A stretch of DNA of 64,000 nucleotides from NCBI RefSeq assembly GCF_025567525.1, contig NZ_JAOQJY010000001.1, positions 310,001 through 374,000 on the forward strand, written 5' to 3'. This document shows, piece after piece, positions 41,766 to 49,970 of this stretch. The translations under genes were made by a program, and so were the position numbers. Each line of letters opens with the position of its first letter. The first letter of the stretch is position 1. The notes under the pieces were generated by a model. It ran no database searches, had not been told where the DNA came from, and saw only the letters and a list, made by a program, of their open reading frames with translations. This DNA comes from Gallintestinimicrobium propionicum. Lineage in GTDB: Bacteria > Bacillota > Clostridia > Lachnospirales > Lachnospiraceae.

Positions 41766-42497
41766 TCAATCCTGTGTTGGAATGTCAAGAAAATTAAAGT
41801 TTTTATTTATAGTCTCATTATTTTTCCAATCATATGCCTTTAATATTCTGGCTCTCTCATCATATTTTTCTTCTGGTATTCTAATTGCAAAATATGTATT
41901 AAAAACAGCCTTTGATATTCGCGATTTCTTTCTCAAATATCTATTTTGTTTTTGGGCCATTTCTGTAATAAAGTCATTACTATCCTTTATTAAATTTTCT
42001 TCAACTTCATCTGTTGTTAATGCTTCAAGCATTATTTTTTCAATTGCCCCTGTTTCATTTTCAGGGAGACATTTAAAAAATAAATCCACTTGGCATTGTC
42101 CAAGAACAAAATTATTTATTATCCACTTACTATTACTATTTATATCTTCTTCTACAAATTGAGTTCCTAAATTTTCATTAATTTGTTCAATAAATTCCCT
42201 ATTACTATCAATTGTATCATGATCTATTAAAATGATAACTTTATCAATAAATTCTTCTTTTCTCGTTACATATTCTAATTGATCTTTTATCGACTTCATC
42301 TTAATCGGAATATTTGTTATTCCGCCACAACTTTGAATTTCAATATTAGATCCGTCTTTTTTCAATGTCTTTTTTAATAGCTTATTGGTTACAGAATTTT
42401 CCCAAAATCCCTCATATTCCCAGTCATACCTATACTGGAGAACATATTGTATCATTAATAAATCCGTCGTACCTTCACAAAGAATAACTGCTCTCAT
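41766..42497 (-). CDS. TOPRIM-like nuclease component of a two-gene ATPase module
   Basis: 243 residues. The TOPRIM-like core has the catalytic glutamate in VILCEGTTDLLM (Glu8) and the DxD pair in KVIILIDHDTID (Asp92, Asp94). Related sets are DUF3226- and DUF4435-type proteins. The C-terminal half is helical with no known domain. Starts directly after the stop of the AAA gene (no gap), so the two proteins are made together. In known ATPase/TOPRIM pairs of phage defence (OLD, PARIS, AbiL) the TOPRIM protein is the nuclease effector. A role in defence is inference. Confidence 0.75.
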   Translation of the reverse strand: MRAVILCEGTTDLLMIQYVLQYRYDWEYEGFWENSVTNKLLKKTLKKDGSNIEIQSCGGITNIPIKMKSIKDQLEYVTRKEEFIDKVIILIDHDTIDSNREFIEQINENLGTQFVEEDINSNSKWIINNFVLGQCQVDLFFKCLPENETGAIEKIMLEALTTDEVEENLIKDSNDFITEMAQKQNRYLRKKSRISKAVFNTYFAIRIPEEKYDERARILKAYDWKNNETINKNFNFLDIPTQD

Positions 42498-43592
42498 CTA
42501 TCTCAACTCCAATCCATATTCGTCCATTAATTGTATTGCCTTTATTGCATCAACATTGCGTACCTTCACTCCCTTTTCGGTATTTACTAAAGTAATCATT
42601 CTAATATCTTTCTGCATTTTTGGAGAACACTTTAATACAGAATTTATTGCTTCAAGGCTATGGGATGTCATAAAAATTTGCACATTTAATTTCTCAGCAT
42701 TCTCAATAATCCACTTAAAAACATTTCCCATAGCAGAAGTATGAATTGCCGTTTCAAATTCATCTAATAGCAATATGCCATTTTTAGCCTTCAATACTGC
42801 ACTCAAAAGCAACATAGCCTTTTTCATTCCATCTCCATAAGCATTTAGTATCAAACCTTCCTTAAATTTTTTTGATAAAACAACATATTTTCTTGCAAAT
42901 GTTCTCTCTTCTTCTACCGAATTTATCGAAATAAAATCCGGATCAAACTCCCTCATTATATCCACAAATTGCTCATATAATTCAGTATTCGTCATCAAAT
43001 CATTCAAATATAAAGTATTATTAGCATGCTGAGTTGGTGACACATACACAACATTATTTATTATCCTTACAATATTATCAGAGTATTGAATACCTCTTTG
43101 AATACTATATATCTTGTCTTTACCACAATTCTCACCGTTTATAATGTATTGTATATCTAATACAGATGCCTCATACTCATTGTGTTCGTATTCATTTTTA
43201 TTTTCATGTAATACATATCCACCATTTGCATTCAATTGTTCATCCGATAAAATCGTCTCAGAAAACTGTCCTAATAATTGAACAGAAAAAACTTTCCCAT
43301 CATTTTTACCCGAATAAGAAATATAAGTTTTGTTCATTTCATTATTAATTGGAAACAAGGATTTCATTGTATCATAAACCGTCGTATACATACGAGGTCC
43401 ACTATTACCCTCTCTTTTTCCCAATAATCTCCATGCGCGCAAATTATTCGGTCCTTGAAGGCTTTCAATTACTTCTAAGATACTCGTTTTACCTGTATTA
43501 TTCTCCCCTGCAATTATATTCACTTTGCCAAGCGCATCTAGTTTTAAATTATCAATACCACGGAATTTTTCGATTGTTAATTCTGAAATCAT
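42498..43592 (-). CDS. AAA (ABC-type) ATPase of an OLD/PARIS-like module
   Basis: 364 residues. Walker A GENNTGKTS (29-37), an ABC-signature-like AYGDGMKK (251-258), Walker B GILLLDEFE (272-280), and a switch His in IFMTSHSLEA. The start LTIEKFRGIDNLKLD is typical of OLD/RecF-like AAA_15/AAA_21 ATPases. The insert between Walker A and the signature (about 60-230) would be the coiled-coil or dimerisation part. It forms a two-gene unit with the TOPRIM gene. Upstream, 43593-43760 contains only AT-rich DNA; the PPDK terminator follows at 43761. Confidence 0.87.
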   Translation of the reverse strand: MISELTIEKFRGIDNLKLDALGKVNIIAGENNTGKTSILEVIESLQGPNNLRAWRLLGKREGNSGPRMYTTVYDTMKSLFPINNEMNKTYISYSGKNDGKVFSVQLLGQFSETILSDEQLNANGGYVLHENKNEYEHNEYEASVLDIQYIINGENCGKDKIYSIQRGIQYSDNIVRIINNVVYVSPTQHANNTLYLNDLMTNTELYEQFVDIMREFDPDFISINSVEEERTFARKYVVLSKKFKEGLILNAYGDGMKKAMLLLSAVLKAKNGILLLDEFETAIHTSAMGNVFKWIIENAEKLNVQIFMTSHSLEAINSVLKCSPKMQKDIRMITLVNTEKGVKVRNVDAIKAIQLMDEYGLELR

Positions 43593-43760
43593 TTATTTTT
43601 CCCTTTTCACCAATAAATAGCATAATTTTCTAGTTACAAATATCATTTGTCATACATTACCTTAATAAGAATATTATATGTCAAATTCAAATGTTTAACA
43701 ACAAAATATCCATGAAATAATTTAACAGCCGCATACTATCTTGAAATTCATATGAACAAA

Positions 43761-43798
43761 GCCCCCCATTACCGATATTTTTACCAATAATGAGGAGC
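43761..43798 (-). terminator. Terminator of the ppdK transcript
   Basis: On the minus strand GCTCCTCATTATTGGT pairs over 16 positions with ATCGGTAATGGGGGGC, with several G·T pairs that only work in minus-strand RNA, around a 6-base loop and followed by TTTGTTC. The wobble pairs show the direction. Confidence 0.8.
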
Positions 43799-43842
43799 CT
43801 CTAACCTATAATTCGCATCTCTACTACCAGATTATACTACTG

Positions 43843-43923
43843 TTATTTGCAAAGATATGTCTCATAATCCTTGCGATATCGCAATACCTTCTCGTAATCC
43901 AGCTTCGTAGAAATAATGTACAT
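43843..43923 (-). CDS. 26-residue peptide ORF between ppdK and its terminator
   Basis: ATG 43923 has AAAGG 5 bases upstream and lies 9 bases after the ppdK stop. It reads MYIISTKLDYEKVLRYRKDY and ends TYLCK at TAA 43843. The terminator begins 45 bases later, so the ORF is inside the ppdK transcript. Composition is basic and tyrosine-rich. No family recognised. It could be a small protein or a remnant. Confidence 0.35.
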   Translation of the reverse strand: MYIISTKLDYEKVLRYRKDYETYLCK

Positions 43924-43932
43924 GCTTACCTT

Positions 43933-46560
43933 TTATCCTATCTTTTCGCTAATTGCAGCCTGTGCAGCAGCCAATCTCGCGATCGGTACACGGAACGGAG
44001 AACAGGATACATAATCCATTCCAACCTTATGGCAGAATGCAACCGAAGAGGGATCGCCGCCATGCTCACCACAGATACCGATCTTTAAGTTCGGACGCTG
44101 GGAACGACCTTTTGTGACTGCCATTTCGATCAGCTGTCCTACGCCGTTTTGGTCAAGCTTTGCAAAGGGATCAGATTCATAGATCTTACTCTTGTAATAA
44201 TCCACCAGGAATTTTCCTGCGTCGTCACGGGAGAAGCCAAAGGTCATCTGAGTCAGATCATTTGTACCAAAGGAGAAAAATTCGGCTTCTTCTGCAATTT
44301 CGTTTGCCAGAAGTGCTGCTCTTGGAATTTCGATCATCGTTCCAATGTGATAAACCAAATTCGATTTTTTTTCTGCCTTAACCTTTTCAGCAGTTTCCAC
44401 AATTACGTCTTTGACAAATTTCAGCTCCTTTTTATCGCCAACCAACGGAACCATGATCTCCGGAACGATCTCAAAGCCCTTTTCTTTACTTACTTCAATC
44501 GCCGCTTCGATTACCGCTCTTGTCTGCATTCTTGCAATTTCCGGATACGTAACGGACAGCCGGCAGCCTCTGTGACCCATCATCGGGTTGAACTCATGCA
44601 ACTCACTGCAGGTGCTCTTTACTTCCTCAACAGAAAGATTCATATCCTTTGCCAGTGCTTCGATATCCTTTTCGTCTGTCGGAACAAACTCATGCAGCGG
44701 CGGATCCAGGAAACGAATCGTAACAGGTTTCCCCTCCATTACTTCATAAAGCGCCTTGAAATCGCCCTTCTGGAACGGAATCAGCTCTTCCAGCGCCTTT
44801 TCGCGCTCTTCCACGGTTTTGGAAAGGATCATTTTACGGATCTTCGGAATTCGCTCCGCTTCAAAGAACATGTGCTCTGTTCTGCAAAGTCCAATCCCTT
44901 CTGCACCAAGACGTACCGCATTTGCCGCATCTGCAGGCGTATCTGCATTCGTGCGAACCCTCAATTTACGGAAGGAATCCGCCCAGCTCATGATTCTGCC
45001 GAAGTTGCCGCTGATCGAAGCCTCCTGTGTCTGAATATCGCCGTCGTAAATTTTACCGGTTGAGCCATCCAGGGAAATATAATCCCCCTCAAAATAGGTC
45101 TTGCCGCCTAATGTAAACTGCTTTTTCTTTTCATCGATCACAATATCTCCGCAGCCGGAAATACATGCGGTTCCCATGCCTCTTGCCACAACTGCAGCAT
45201 GGGATGTCATACCGCCGCGCACAGTCAGGATACCCTCTGCAGCATGCATCCCCTCAATATCCTCCGGAGAAGTTTCCAGACGTACTAAAATGACACGCTC
45301 GCCAGTCTCATGGGCTTCTTTTGCTTCCTCTGCAGTAAAATAGATCTTACCGGCAGCTGCGCCAGGAGATGCCGGAAGAGCCTGTCCCATCACGGTTCCC
45401 TTTTTCAGTGCATCCGGATCGAAAGCGGGATGCAGCAGCTGATCCAGAGATTTTGCTTCAATTCTGCTGACAGCTTCCTGGGGCGTGATCATACCTTCAT
45501 CCACAAGGTCGCATGCGATCTGCAGAGCAGCCTGCGCCGTGCGCTTGCCATTTCTGGTCTGTAAGAAATACAGCTTTCCGTCCTCGATGGTAAATTCCAT
45601 ATCCTGCATATCACGGTAATGCTCTTCCAGACGGTTTGCAATTTTCAAAAATTCCTCATAGCATTCCGGCAGGTCTTCTTCCAGTCGGGTAATGGGCTGC
45701 GGTGTACGGATTCCTGCAACAACATCCTCACCCTGTGCGTTGATCAGATATTCGCCATAAATGCCCTTTGCTCCGGTGGAGGGGTTTCTCGTAAAGGCAA
45801 CGCCTGTACCGGAGGTATTGCCCATATTTCCGAATACCATCGACTGTACATTGACTGCAGTCCCCCAGTCCCCCGGAATGTCATTCATCCTTCTGTATAC
45901 GATAGCTCTTTCATTATCCCACGAACGGAATACCGCCTTTACCGCTTCCATCAGCTGAACCCGCGGCTCCTGCGGAAATTCTTCGCCCATTTTTCCCTTA
46001 TAGATCTCTTTAAAACGCCGGATCACCTCTTTTAGATCCTCCGCCGTCAGCTCCGTATCAAAGTGAACTTTCCGATCTTCTTTTATTTCATCAATGACCC
46101 GTTCAAATAACGATTTGGGAACTTCCATGACAACATCTGAGAACATCTGAATAAAGCGTCTGTAAGAATCGTAGGCAAATCTCGGATTGCCTGTCCGTTT
46201 GGCAAAGCCTTCGACCGAAATATCGGTCAAGCCCAGATTCAGGATCGTATCCATCATACCGGGCATCGAAGCTCTCGCTCCGCTTCGTACCGACACAAGC
46301 AACGGATTCTCGGTATCTCCGAACTTCTTGCCGAGCTTTTCCTCCAAAAGTGCCAGTGCATCAAAAATCTGTGTCTGAATTTCTTCAGAAATTGACCTGC
46401 CATGGTTATAGTAGTCTGTGCAGGCCTCTGTCGTCACGGTAAAGCCGGGTGGAATCGGCAGCCCGAGATTCGTCATCTCTGCAAGGTTCGCACCTTTTCC
46501 GCCCAGGAGGTTGCGCATATCCGCATTTCCCTCCCTGAATAAATACACCCATTTCGCCAT
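43933..46560 (-). CDS. ppdK: Pyruvate, phosphate dikinase
   Basis: 875 residues, full length. Interconverts pyruvate + ATP + Pi with phosphoenolpyruvate + AMP + PPi in the cytoplasm. N-terminal ATP-grasp domain (GGKGANLAEMTNLGLPIPPGF; GNTSGTGVAFTRNPSTG), the swivelling domain with the catalytic histidine in GGMTSHAAVVARGMG, and the C-terminal PEP-binding barrel (GTNDLTQMTFGFSRDD, GICGEHGGDP with the catalytic Cys). The start at 46560 is preferred over 46596 because GGGGGACC precedes it and the family begins AKWVYLF. It has a clear promoter at 46632-46661. Confidence 0.98.
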   Translation of the reverse strand: MAKWVYLFREGNADMRNLLGGKGANLAEMTNLGLPIPPGFTVTTEACTDYYNHGRSISEEIQTQIFDALALLEEKLGKKFGDTENPLLVSVRSGARASMPGMMDTILNLGLTDISVEGFAKRTGNPRFAYDSYRRFIQMFSDVVMEVPKSLFERVIDEIKEDRKVHFDTELTAEDLKEVIRRFKEIYKGKMGEEFPQEPRVQLMEAVKAVFRSWDNERAIVYRRMNDIPGDWGTAVNVQSMVFGNMGNTSGTGVAFTRNPSTGAKGIYGEYLINAQGEDVVAGIRTPQPITRLEEDLPECYEEFLKIANRLEEHYRDMQDMEFTIEDGKLYFLQTRNGKRTAQAALQIACDLVDEGMITPQEAVSRIEAKSLDQLLHPAFDPDALKKGTVMGQALPASPGAAAGKIYFTAEEAKEAHETGERVILVRLETSPEDIEGMHAAEGILTVRGGMTSHAAVVARGMGTACISGCGDIVIDEKKKQFTLGGKTYFEGDYISLDGSTGKIYDGDIQTQEASISGNFGRIMSWADSFRKLRVRTNADTPADAANAVRLGAEGIGLCRTEHMFFEAERIPKIRKMILSKTVEEREKALEELIPFQKGDFKALYEVMEGKPVTIRFLDPPLHEFVPTDEKDIEALAKDMNLSVEEVKSTCSELHEFNPMMGHRGCRLSVTYPEIARMQTRAVIEAAIEVSKEKGFEIVPEIMVPLVGDKKELKFVKDVIVETAEKVKAEKKSNLVYHIGTMIEIPRAALLANEIAEEAEFFSFGTNDLTQMTFGFSRDDAGKFLVDYYKSKIYESDPFAKLDQNGVGQLIEMAVTKGRSQRPNLKIGICGEHGGDPSSVAFCHKVGMDYVSCSPFRVPIARLAAAQAAISEKIG

Positions 46561-46631
46561 TGTAATGGTCCCCCTTTGGTCTGTATTTACAGTCATTTAG
46601 CATTATGCCGGACTGTTTTTCTCATAAAATC

Positions 46632-46661
46632 ATTCTAGCACATTAAAATATGTAAAGTCAA
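46632..46661 (-). promoter_or_regulatory. Sigma-A promoter of ppdK
   Basis: Minus strand: -35 TTGACT (46661-46656), 18-base spacer, -10 TAGAAT (46637-46632), about 72 bases before the ATG. The remaining intergenic DNA to 46800 is AT-rich with no other feature seen. Confidence 0.7.
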
Positions 46662-46801
46662 ACAATATATTCGTTTTTTATTTGTGCAGTTTTTAGTTTT
46701 CCTGCCAAATTTTGTCGCAGAACAAACAAAATCTTTCACAAACAGCAAAATGTTGCCAAAAGGAGCCGTTCACGCGCAATACAATTCACCCGCGCCATTT
46801 G

Positions 46802-46849
46802 CAAAAAAATCCGCCTTCTCCATGTGGAATCCACACGGAAAAGACGGAT
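46802..46849 (-). terminator. Terminator of glyQS
   Basis: Minus strand: ATCCGTCTTTTCCGTGTGG pairs with CCACATGGAGAAGGCGGAT (few mismatches or wobbles) around a 4-base loop and is followed by seven Ts. It lies 70 bases past the glyQS stop. Confidence 0.88.
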
Positions 46850-46918
46850 CTTTCTAATTCACAGAATTAAGTACCCACAAAGCGCGTACTCGATTATACA
46901 CAGCCAGCTTAAAATTTC

Positions 46919-48307
46919 TTAGAAATCCAGCTTTTCTGCAAAGTATGCGTCCAGATCAGCGATCGCAACCCGCTCCTGCTCCATAGAATCACGGAAACGA
47001 ACGGTTACGCAGCCGTCTGTCTCGGATTCGAAATCGTAGGTAACGCAAAACGGCGTACCGATTTCATCCTGACGGCGATATCTCTTACCGATATTGCCTC
47101 TGTCGTCAAATTCGCAGTTGTACTTCTTGCACAGCTGGGTATAGATCTTCTCTGCACCCTCATTGAGCTTCTTGGACAGCGGCAGGATGCCGATTTTAAC
47201 CGGTGCCAGAGCCGGATGGAAATGAAGGACAGTACGGACATCTCCGCCCTCCAGCTCTTCCTCGTCATAAGCAGCGCATAAAAATGCCAGAACGACACGG
47301 TCTGCACCCAGAGACGGTTCAACAACATAAGGGATATATTTTTCATTCTTGGAATCGTCAAAGTAAGACAGATCCTGACCGGAAACCTCTGCATGGCGGG
47401 AAAGGTCGTAATCGGTACGGTCAGCGATGCCCCACAGCTCGCCCCAGCCAAAGGGGAATAAAAATTCGATATCCGTTGTAGCCTTGGAGTAGAAGGAAAG
47501 CTCTTCTTTTTCATGGTCTCTGACACGCATTTCTTCCGGCTTGATGCCAAGAGTCTGCAGCCAGTCGATACAGAACTGTTTCCAGTATGCGAACCATTCG
47601 AGGTCAGTGTCGGGCTCACAGAAGAATTCCAGCTCCATCTGCTCAAACTCTCTGGTACGGAACGTGAAGTTGCCGGGTGTGATTTCATTCCGGAAGGACT
47701 TACCGATCTGACCGATACCAAACGGGATTTTCTTTCTGGAAGTACGCTGTACGTTCTTGAAGTTTACGAAAATACCCTGTGCGGTTTCGGGACGCAGATA
47801 TACCGTATTCTTTGCATCCTCCGTAACACCCTGGAAGGTCTTGAACATCAGGTTGAACTGACGGATCTCGGTAAAGTTATGCTTGCCGCAGGTCGGGCAA
47901 GGAACCTGATTATCTTCGATAAATTGCATCATCTGTTCCTGACTCCAGCCGTCTACAGAGCCTCCCAGATCAATATTGTGCTCCTGCGCATAATCTTCGA
48001 TGATCTTATCTGCACGGAAACGCTCGTGGCATTCCTTACAGTCCATCAGCGGATCAGAAAAGCCGCCCAGATGTCCGGATGCAACCCAGGTCTGGGGATT
48101 CATCAGAATCGCGCAGTCCACACCGACGTTGTAAGGGTTCTCCTGGATAAATTTTTTCCACCATGCGCGCTTTACGTTGTTTTTCAGCTCTACGCCGAGG
48201 TTACCGTAATCCCATGTATTTGCAAGTCCGCCGTAAATTTCGGAACCGGGATATACAAACCCTCTCGCTTTTGCCAGCGATACAATTTTGTCCATTGTCT
48301 TTTCCAT
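46919..48307 (-). CDS. glyQS: Glycyl-tRNA synthetase (alpha-2 type)
   Basis: 462 residues, class II synthetase charging tRNA-Gly. Starts DKIVSLAKARGFVYPGSEIYGG. Motif 1 region NNVKRAWWKKFIQENPYNV, motif 2 region FRNEITPGNFTFRTREFEQME, motif 3 GADRVVLAFLCAAYDEE, then an anticodon-binding domain. The zinc-site cysteines CKECHERFRADK are present. GGAGAAAAACG precedes the ATG. No T-box leader fits in the 27 bases upstream, so it is probably transcribed with the lipoprotein gene. Confidence 0.98.
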   Translation of the reverse strand: MEKTMDKIVSLAKARGFVYPGSEIYGGLANTWDYGNLGVELKNNVKRAWWKKFIQENPYNVGVDCAILMNPQTWVASGHLGGFSDPLMDCKECHERFRADKIIEDYAQEHNIDLGGSVDGWSQEQMMQFIEDNQVPCPTCGKHNFTEIRQFNLMFKTFQGVTEDAKNTVYLRPETAQGIFVNFKNVQRTSRKKIPFGIGQIGKSFRNEITPGNFTFRTREFEQMELEFFCEPDTDLEWFAYWKQFCIDWLQTLGIKPEEMRVRDHEKEELSFYSKATTDIEFLFPFGWGELWGIADRTDYDLSRHAEVSGQDLSYFDDSKNEKYIPYVVEPSLGADRVVLAFLCAAYDEEELEGGDVRTVLHFHPALAPVKIGILPLSKKLNEGAEKIYTQLCKKYNCEFDDRGNIGKRYRRQDEIGTPFCVTYDFESETDGCVTVRFRDSMEQERVAIADLDAYFAEKLDF

Positions 48308-48334
48308 CGTTTTTCTCCTTTGACTGCACAGATT

Positions 48335-48934
48335 TTAATCAAACAGAATATAGGTCAGCATATCTGCGTCGGTTACGGATACTGTTTTGGCATTCGCTGT
48401 CGCCTCGACATCCTCCGAACCGTACCGGACCTTATCCCATACTCTGACATTAACCGCTTCCCGCACAACTGCAATGTGCTTTTCTCCCATTTTGAGGAGG
48501 TCTTCCTTGCCGATCTGCTCTCCGTCTCCCGTCAGGGAAGAAAGCGTGACATTCAGATCGTATCCTGCGTTAAACGCATCTTTTACGGTTCCGACAAACA
48601 ATGCCAGTTTGTTGAAAGCAGAATAAGCAGAAGCGTCCGCATACTGCATCACGACCGTTACCGTATGATCGTCATTTTCTTTTGCCGCTTTCAGCACAAC
48701 CGCTTCTTTTCCAGCCGAAGCATTATAAGTATCGCATGCCTGCTGAATCGTACTTTCCAGCTCATCCAGATTATAATAGCTTTCGGAAAAATCTTCTATA
48801 ATCGTGTGAACCACCTGACCATTTTTTTTGACTTCAATCGTGGTCTCGGTTACTTCCGGCTCCCTGCCGCATCCCGTCAGCATCGCTGCCAGACACAGGA
48901 TACACAGTGCGCGCATGATCCATTTTCGCGTCAT
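48335..48934 (-). CDS. Lipoprotein of unknown function
   Basis: 199 residues. Signal peptide MTRKWIMRALCILCLAAMLTGC with lipobox LTGC (Cys22). The mature part has VKKNGQVVHTIIEDFSESYY, an N-terminal alpha/beta pattern, and a C-terminal MLTYILFD. No enzyme motif. Lies between recO and glyQS on the same strand. Similar unnamed lipoproteins are frequent in Lachnospiraceae. Anchored on the outside of the cell membrane. Confidence 0.75.
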   Translation of the reverse strand: MTRKWIMRALCILCLAAMLTGCGREPEVTETTIEVKKNGQVVHTIIEDFSESYYNLDELESTIQQACDTYNASAGKEAVVLKAAKENDDHTVTVVMQYADASAYSAFNKLALFVGTVKDAFNAGYDLNVTLSSLTGDGEQIGKEDLLKMGEKHIAVVREAVNVRVWDKVRYGSEDVEATANAKTVSVTDADMLTYILFD

Positions 48935-49043
48935 TTATCTGCTCCCTCTCATCTGCATCCGCTCTTTATCTGCCGATGCTATGATCTTAACTATTATAGC
49001 CGACCGCCCTTTCTTTTTCAACCCATAACTTTACAAAGTCATT

Positions 49044-49688
49044 TTATAACGTTTCCAGGATCTCCAGGGTATGAAATTCACCCGGAAGAAAATCCCTCCG
49101 GTATTTTTCTGCAATCTTCACAAGCTCTGCAAGCACTTCTTCTTTTAAGGTAAATGTGTAAAGCTTTTCCACGGGCGTCCCTGCGATAAATTCGACTGCA
49201 TACAGCGCTGTTTCCGAAAAATTGCCCTGCGGCAGCCCCGGGAATTCCCCGTTTGCCACAATCAGCCGGATTTCGTAGATGCATCGCACAAGCCTGCGCG
49301 GGATGCTTTTTACCGTCAGCGCCCGCAGGGACTGATATAAAAGCTTTAACACCTCGCGCTCGTCGTTATTTTCCCGCGTGCAATAATCCGCCAGCTCCAG
49401 GAAATACATTCCGTAATAGGCGCCCTCAAAATCCTGCCGCAGCTCTTCAAAATAGCAGTCTGCTGAAATATCACAGACACTGTAGGAATTTCGCCCTGCA
49501 TACAGCTCGAACGTCCCGAAGGTAAACGGACTGGTAGGAGCCAGAAAAGCGCTTGTCGGCTTTCTGGCTCCCCTTGCAAAAGCGGATATTTTTCCTTTTT
49601 CCCGAGTCAGGATCACGACTCTCCTGTCATACTCCCCGATCGGTTCTGCCTTCAGAACGATCCCGAGCACTTTGATCCGATCCTGCAT
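49044..49688 (-). CDS. recO: DNA repair protein RecO
   Basis: 214 residues from ATG 49688 (GGGGAACAAC upstream; an alternative ATG at 49700). Starts IKVLGIVLKAEPIGEYDRRVVILTREKGK, the N-terminal OB-fold of RecO, then ARGARKPTS and the helical C-terminal domain (ELADYCTRENNDEREV). Assists RecA loading through RecF and RecR. It is somewhat shorter than usual (about 240-250) and lacks the C-terminal zinc-binding cysteine cluster. In-frame codons upstream belong to the overlapping yqzL-like gene region. Confidence 0.92.
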   Translation of the reverse strand: MQDRIKVLGIVLKAEPIGEYDRRVVILTREKGKISAFARGARKPTSAFLAPTSPFTFGTFELYAGRNSYSVCDISADCYFEELRQDFEGAYYGMYFLELADYCTRENNDEREVLKLLYQSLRALTVKSIPRRLVRCIYEIRLIVANGEFPGLPQGNFSETALYAVEFIAGTPVEKLYTFTLKEEVLAELVKIAEKYRRDFLPGEFHTLEILETL

Positions 49689-49866
49689 GTTGTTCCCCAT
49701 CCTGTCCCTGCGCCTTTGCGCGGAAGGACGAAGTAAACGAGCTGCTCTCGTGTGACTTCGCCCGGTTCCGGAGCGCATTTCTTTCCTGTATCTGATTCCG
49801 GTACTGCAGATAATCCTCCACACGTCCGGTTTTTAAAAACTGATCCCAGTAACTTCTTTCATTCAT
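49627..49866 (-). CDS. YqzL-like small protein between era and recO
   Basis: 79 residues from ATG 49866 (GGGAGGCGGTAAGG upstream). The core YWDQFLKTGRVEDYLQYRN fits the YqzL pattern (xFxxTGxxxxYLxYr), a small conserved protein that in Firmicutes sits exactly between era and recO. Unusually it has a long polar tail rich in Ser, Arg and Gln whose last 62 bases overlap the recO start in another frame. Function unknown. Confidence 0.7.
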   Translation of the reverse strand: MNERSYWDQFLKTGRVEDYLQYRNQIQERNALRNRAKSHESSSFTSSFRAKAQGQDGEQHAGSDQSARDRSEGRTDRGV

Positions 49867-49970
49867 CCTTACCGCCTCCCATGTATCCAATCTGCCGTCT
49901 CCGACAGCTTTTACGTCCCTCATAGGATAAGCGGTTTGGACTTTTTTATTCCCTCAGAAAAAAGAGCTTT

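Noticed and set aside
44149..45063. 304-residue plus-strand frame opposite ppdK
   Set aside because: Antisense shadow of a highly conserved gene, with no RBS and low-complexity residue usage.
48307..48335. T-box riboswitch for glyQS
   Set aside because: Only 27 bases separate it from the upstream gene. No specifier or antiterminator element was seen there or in 48935-49043.
47513..49153. 546-residue plus-strand frame opposite glyQS, the lipoprotein and the recO end
   Set aside because: It crosses three genes and their intergenic regions on the other strand. The composition is typical of a shadow frame.
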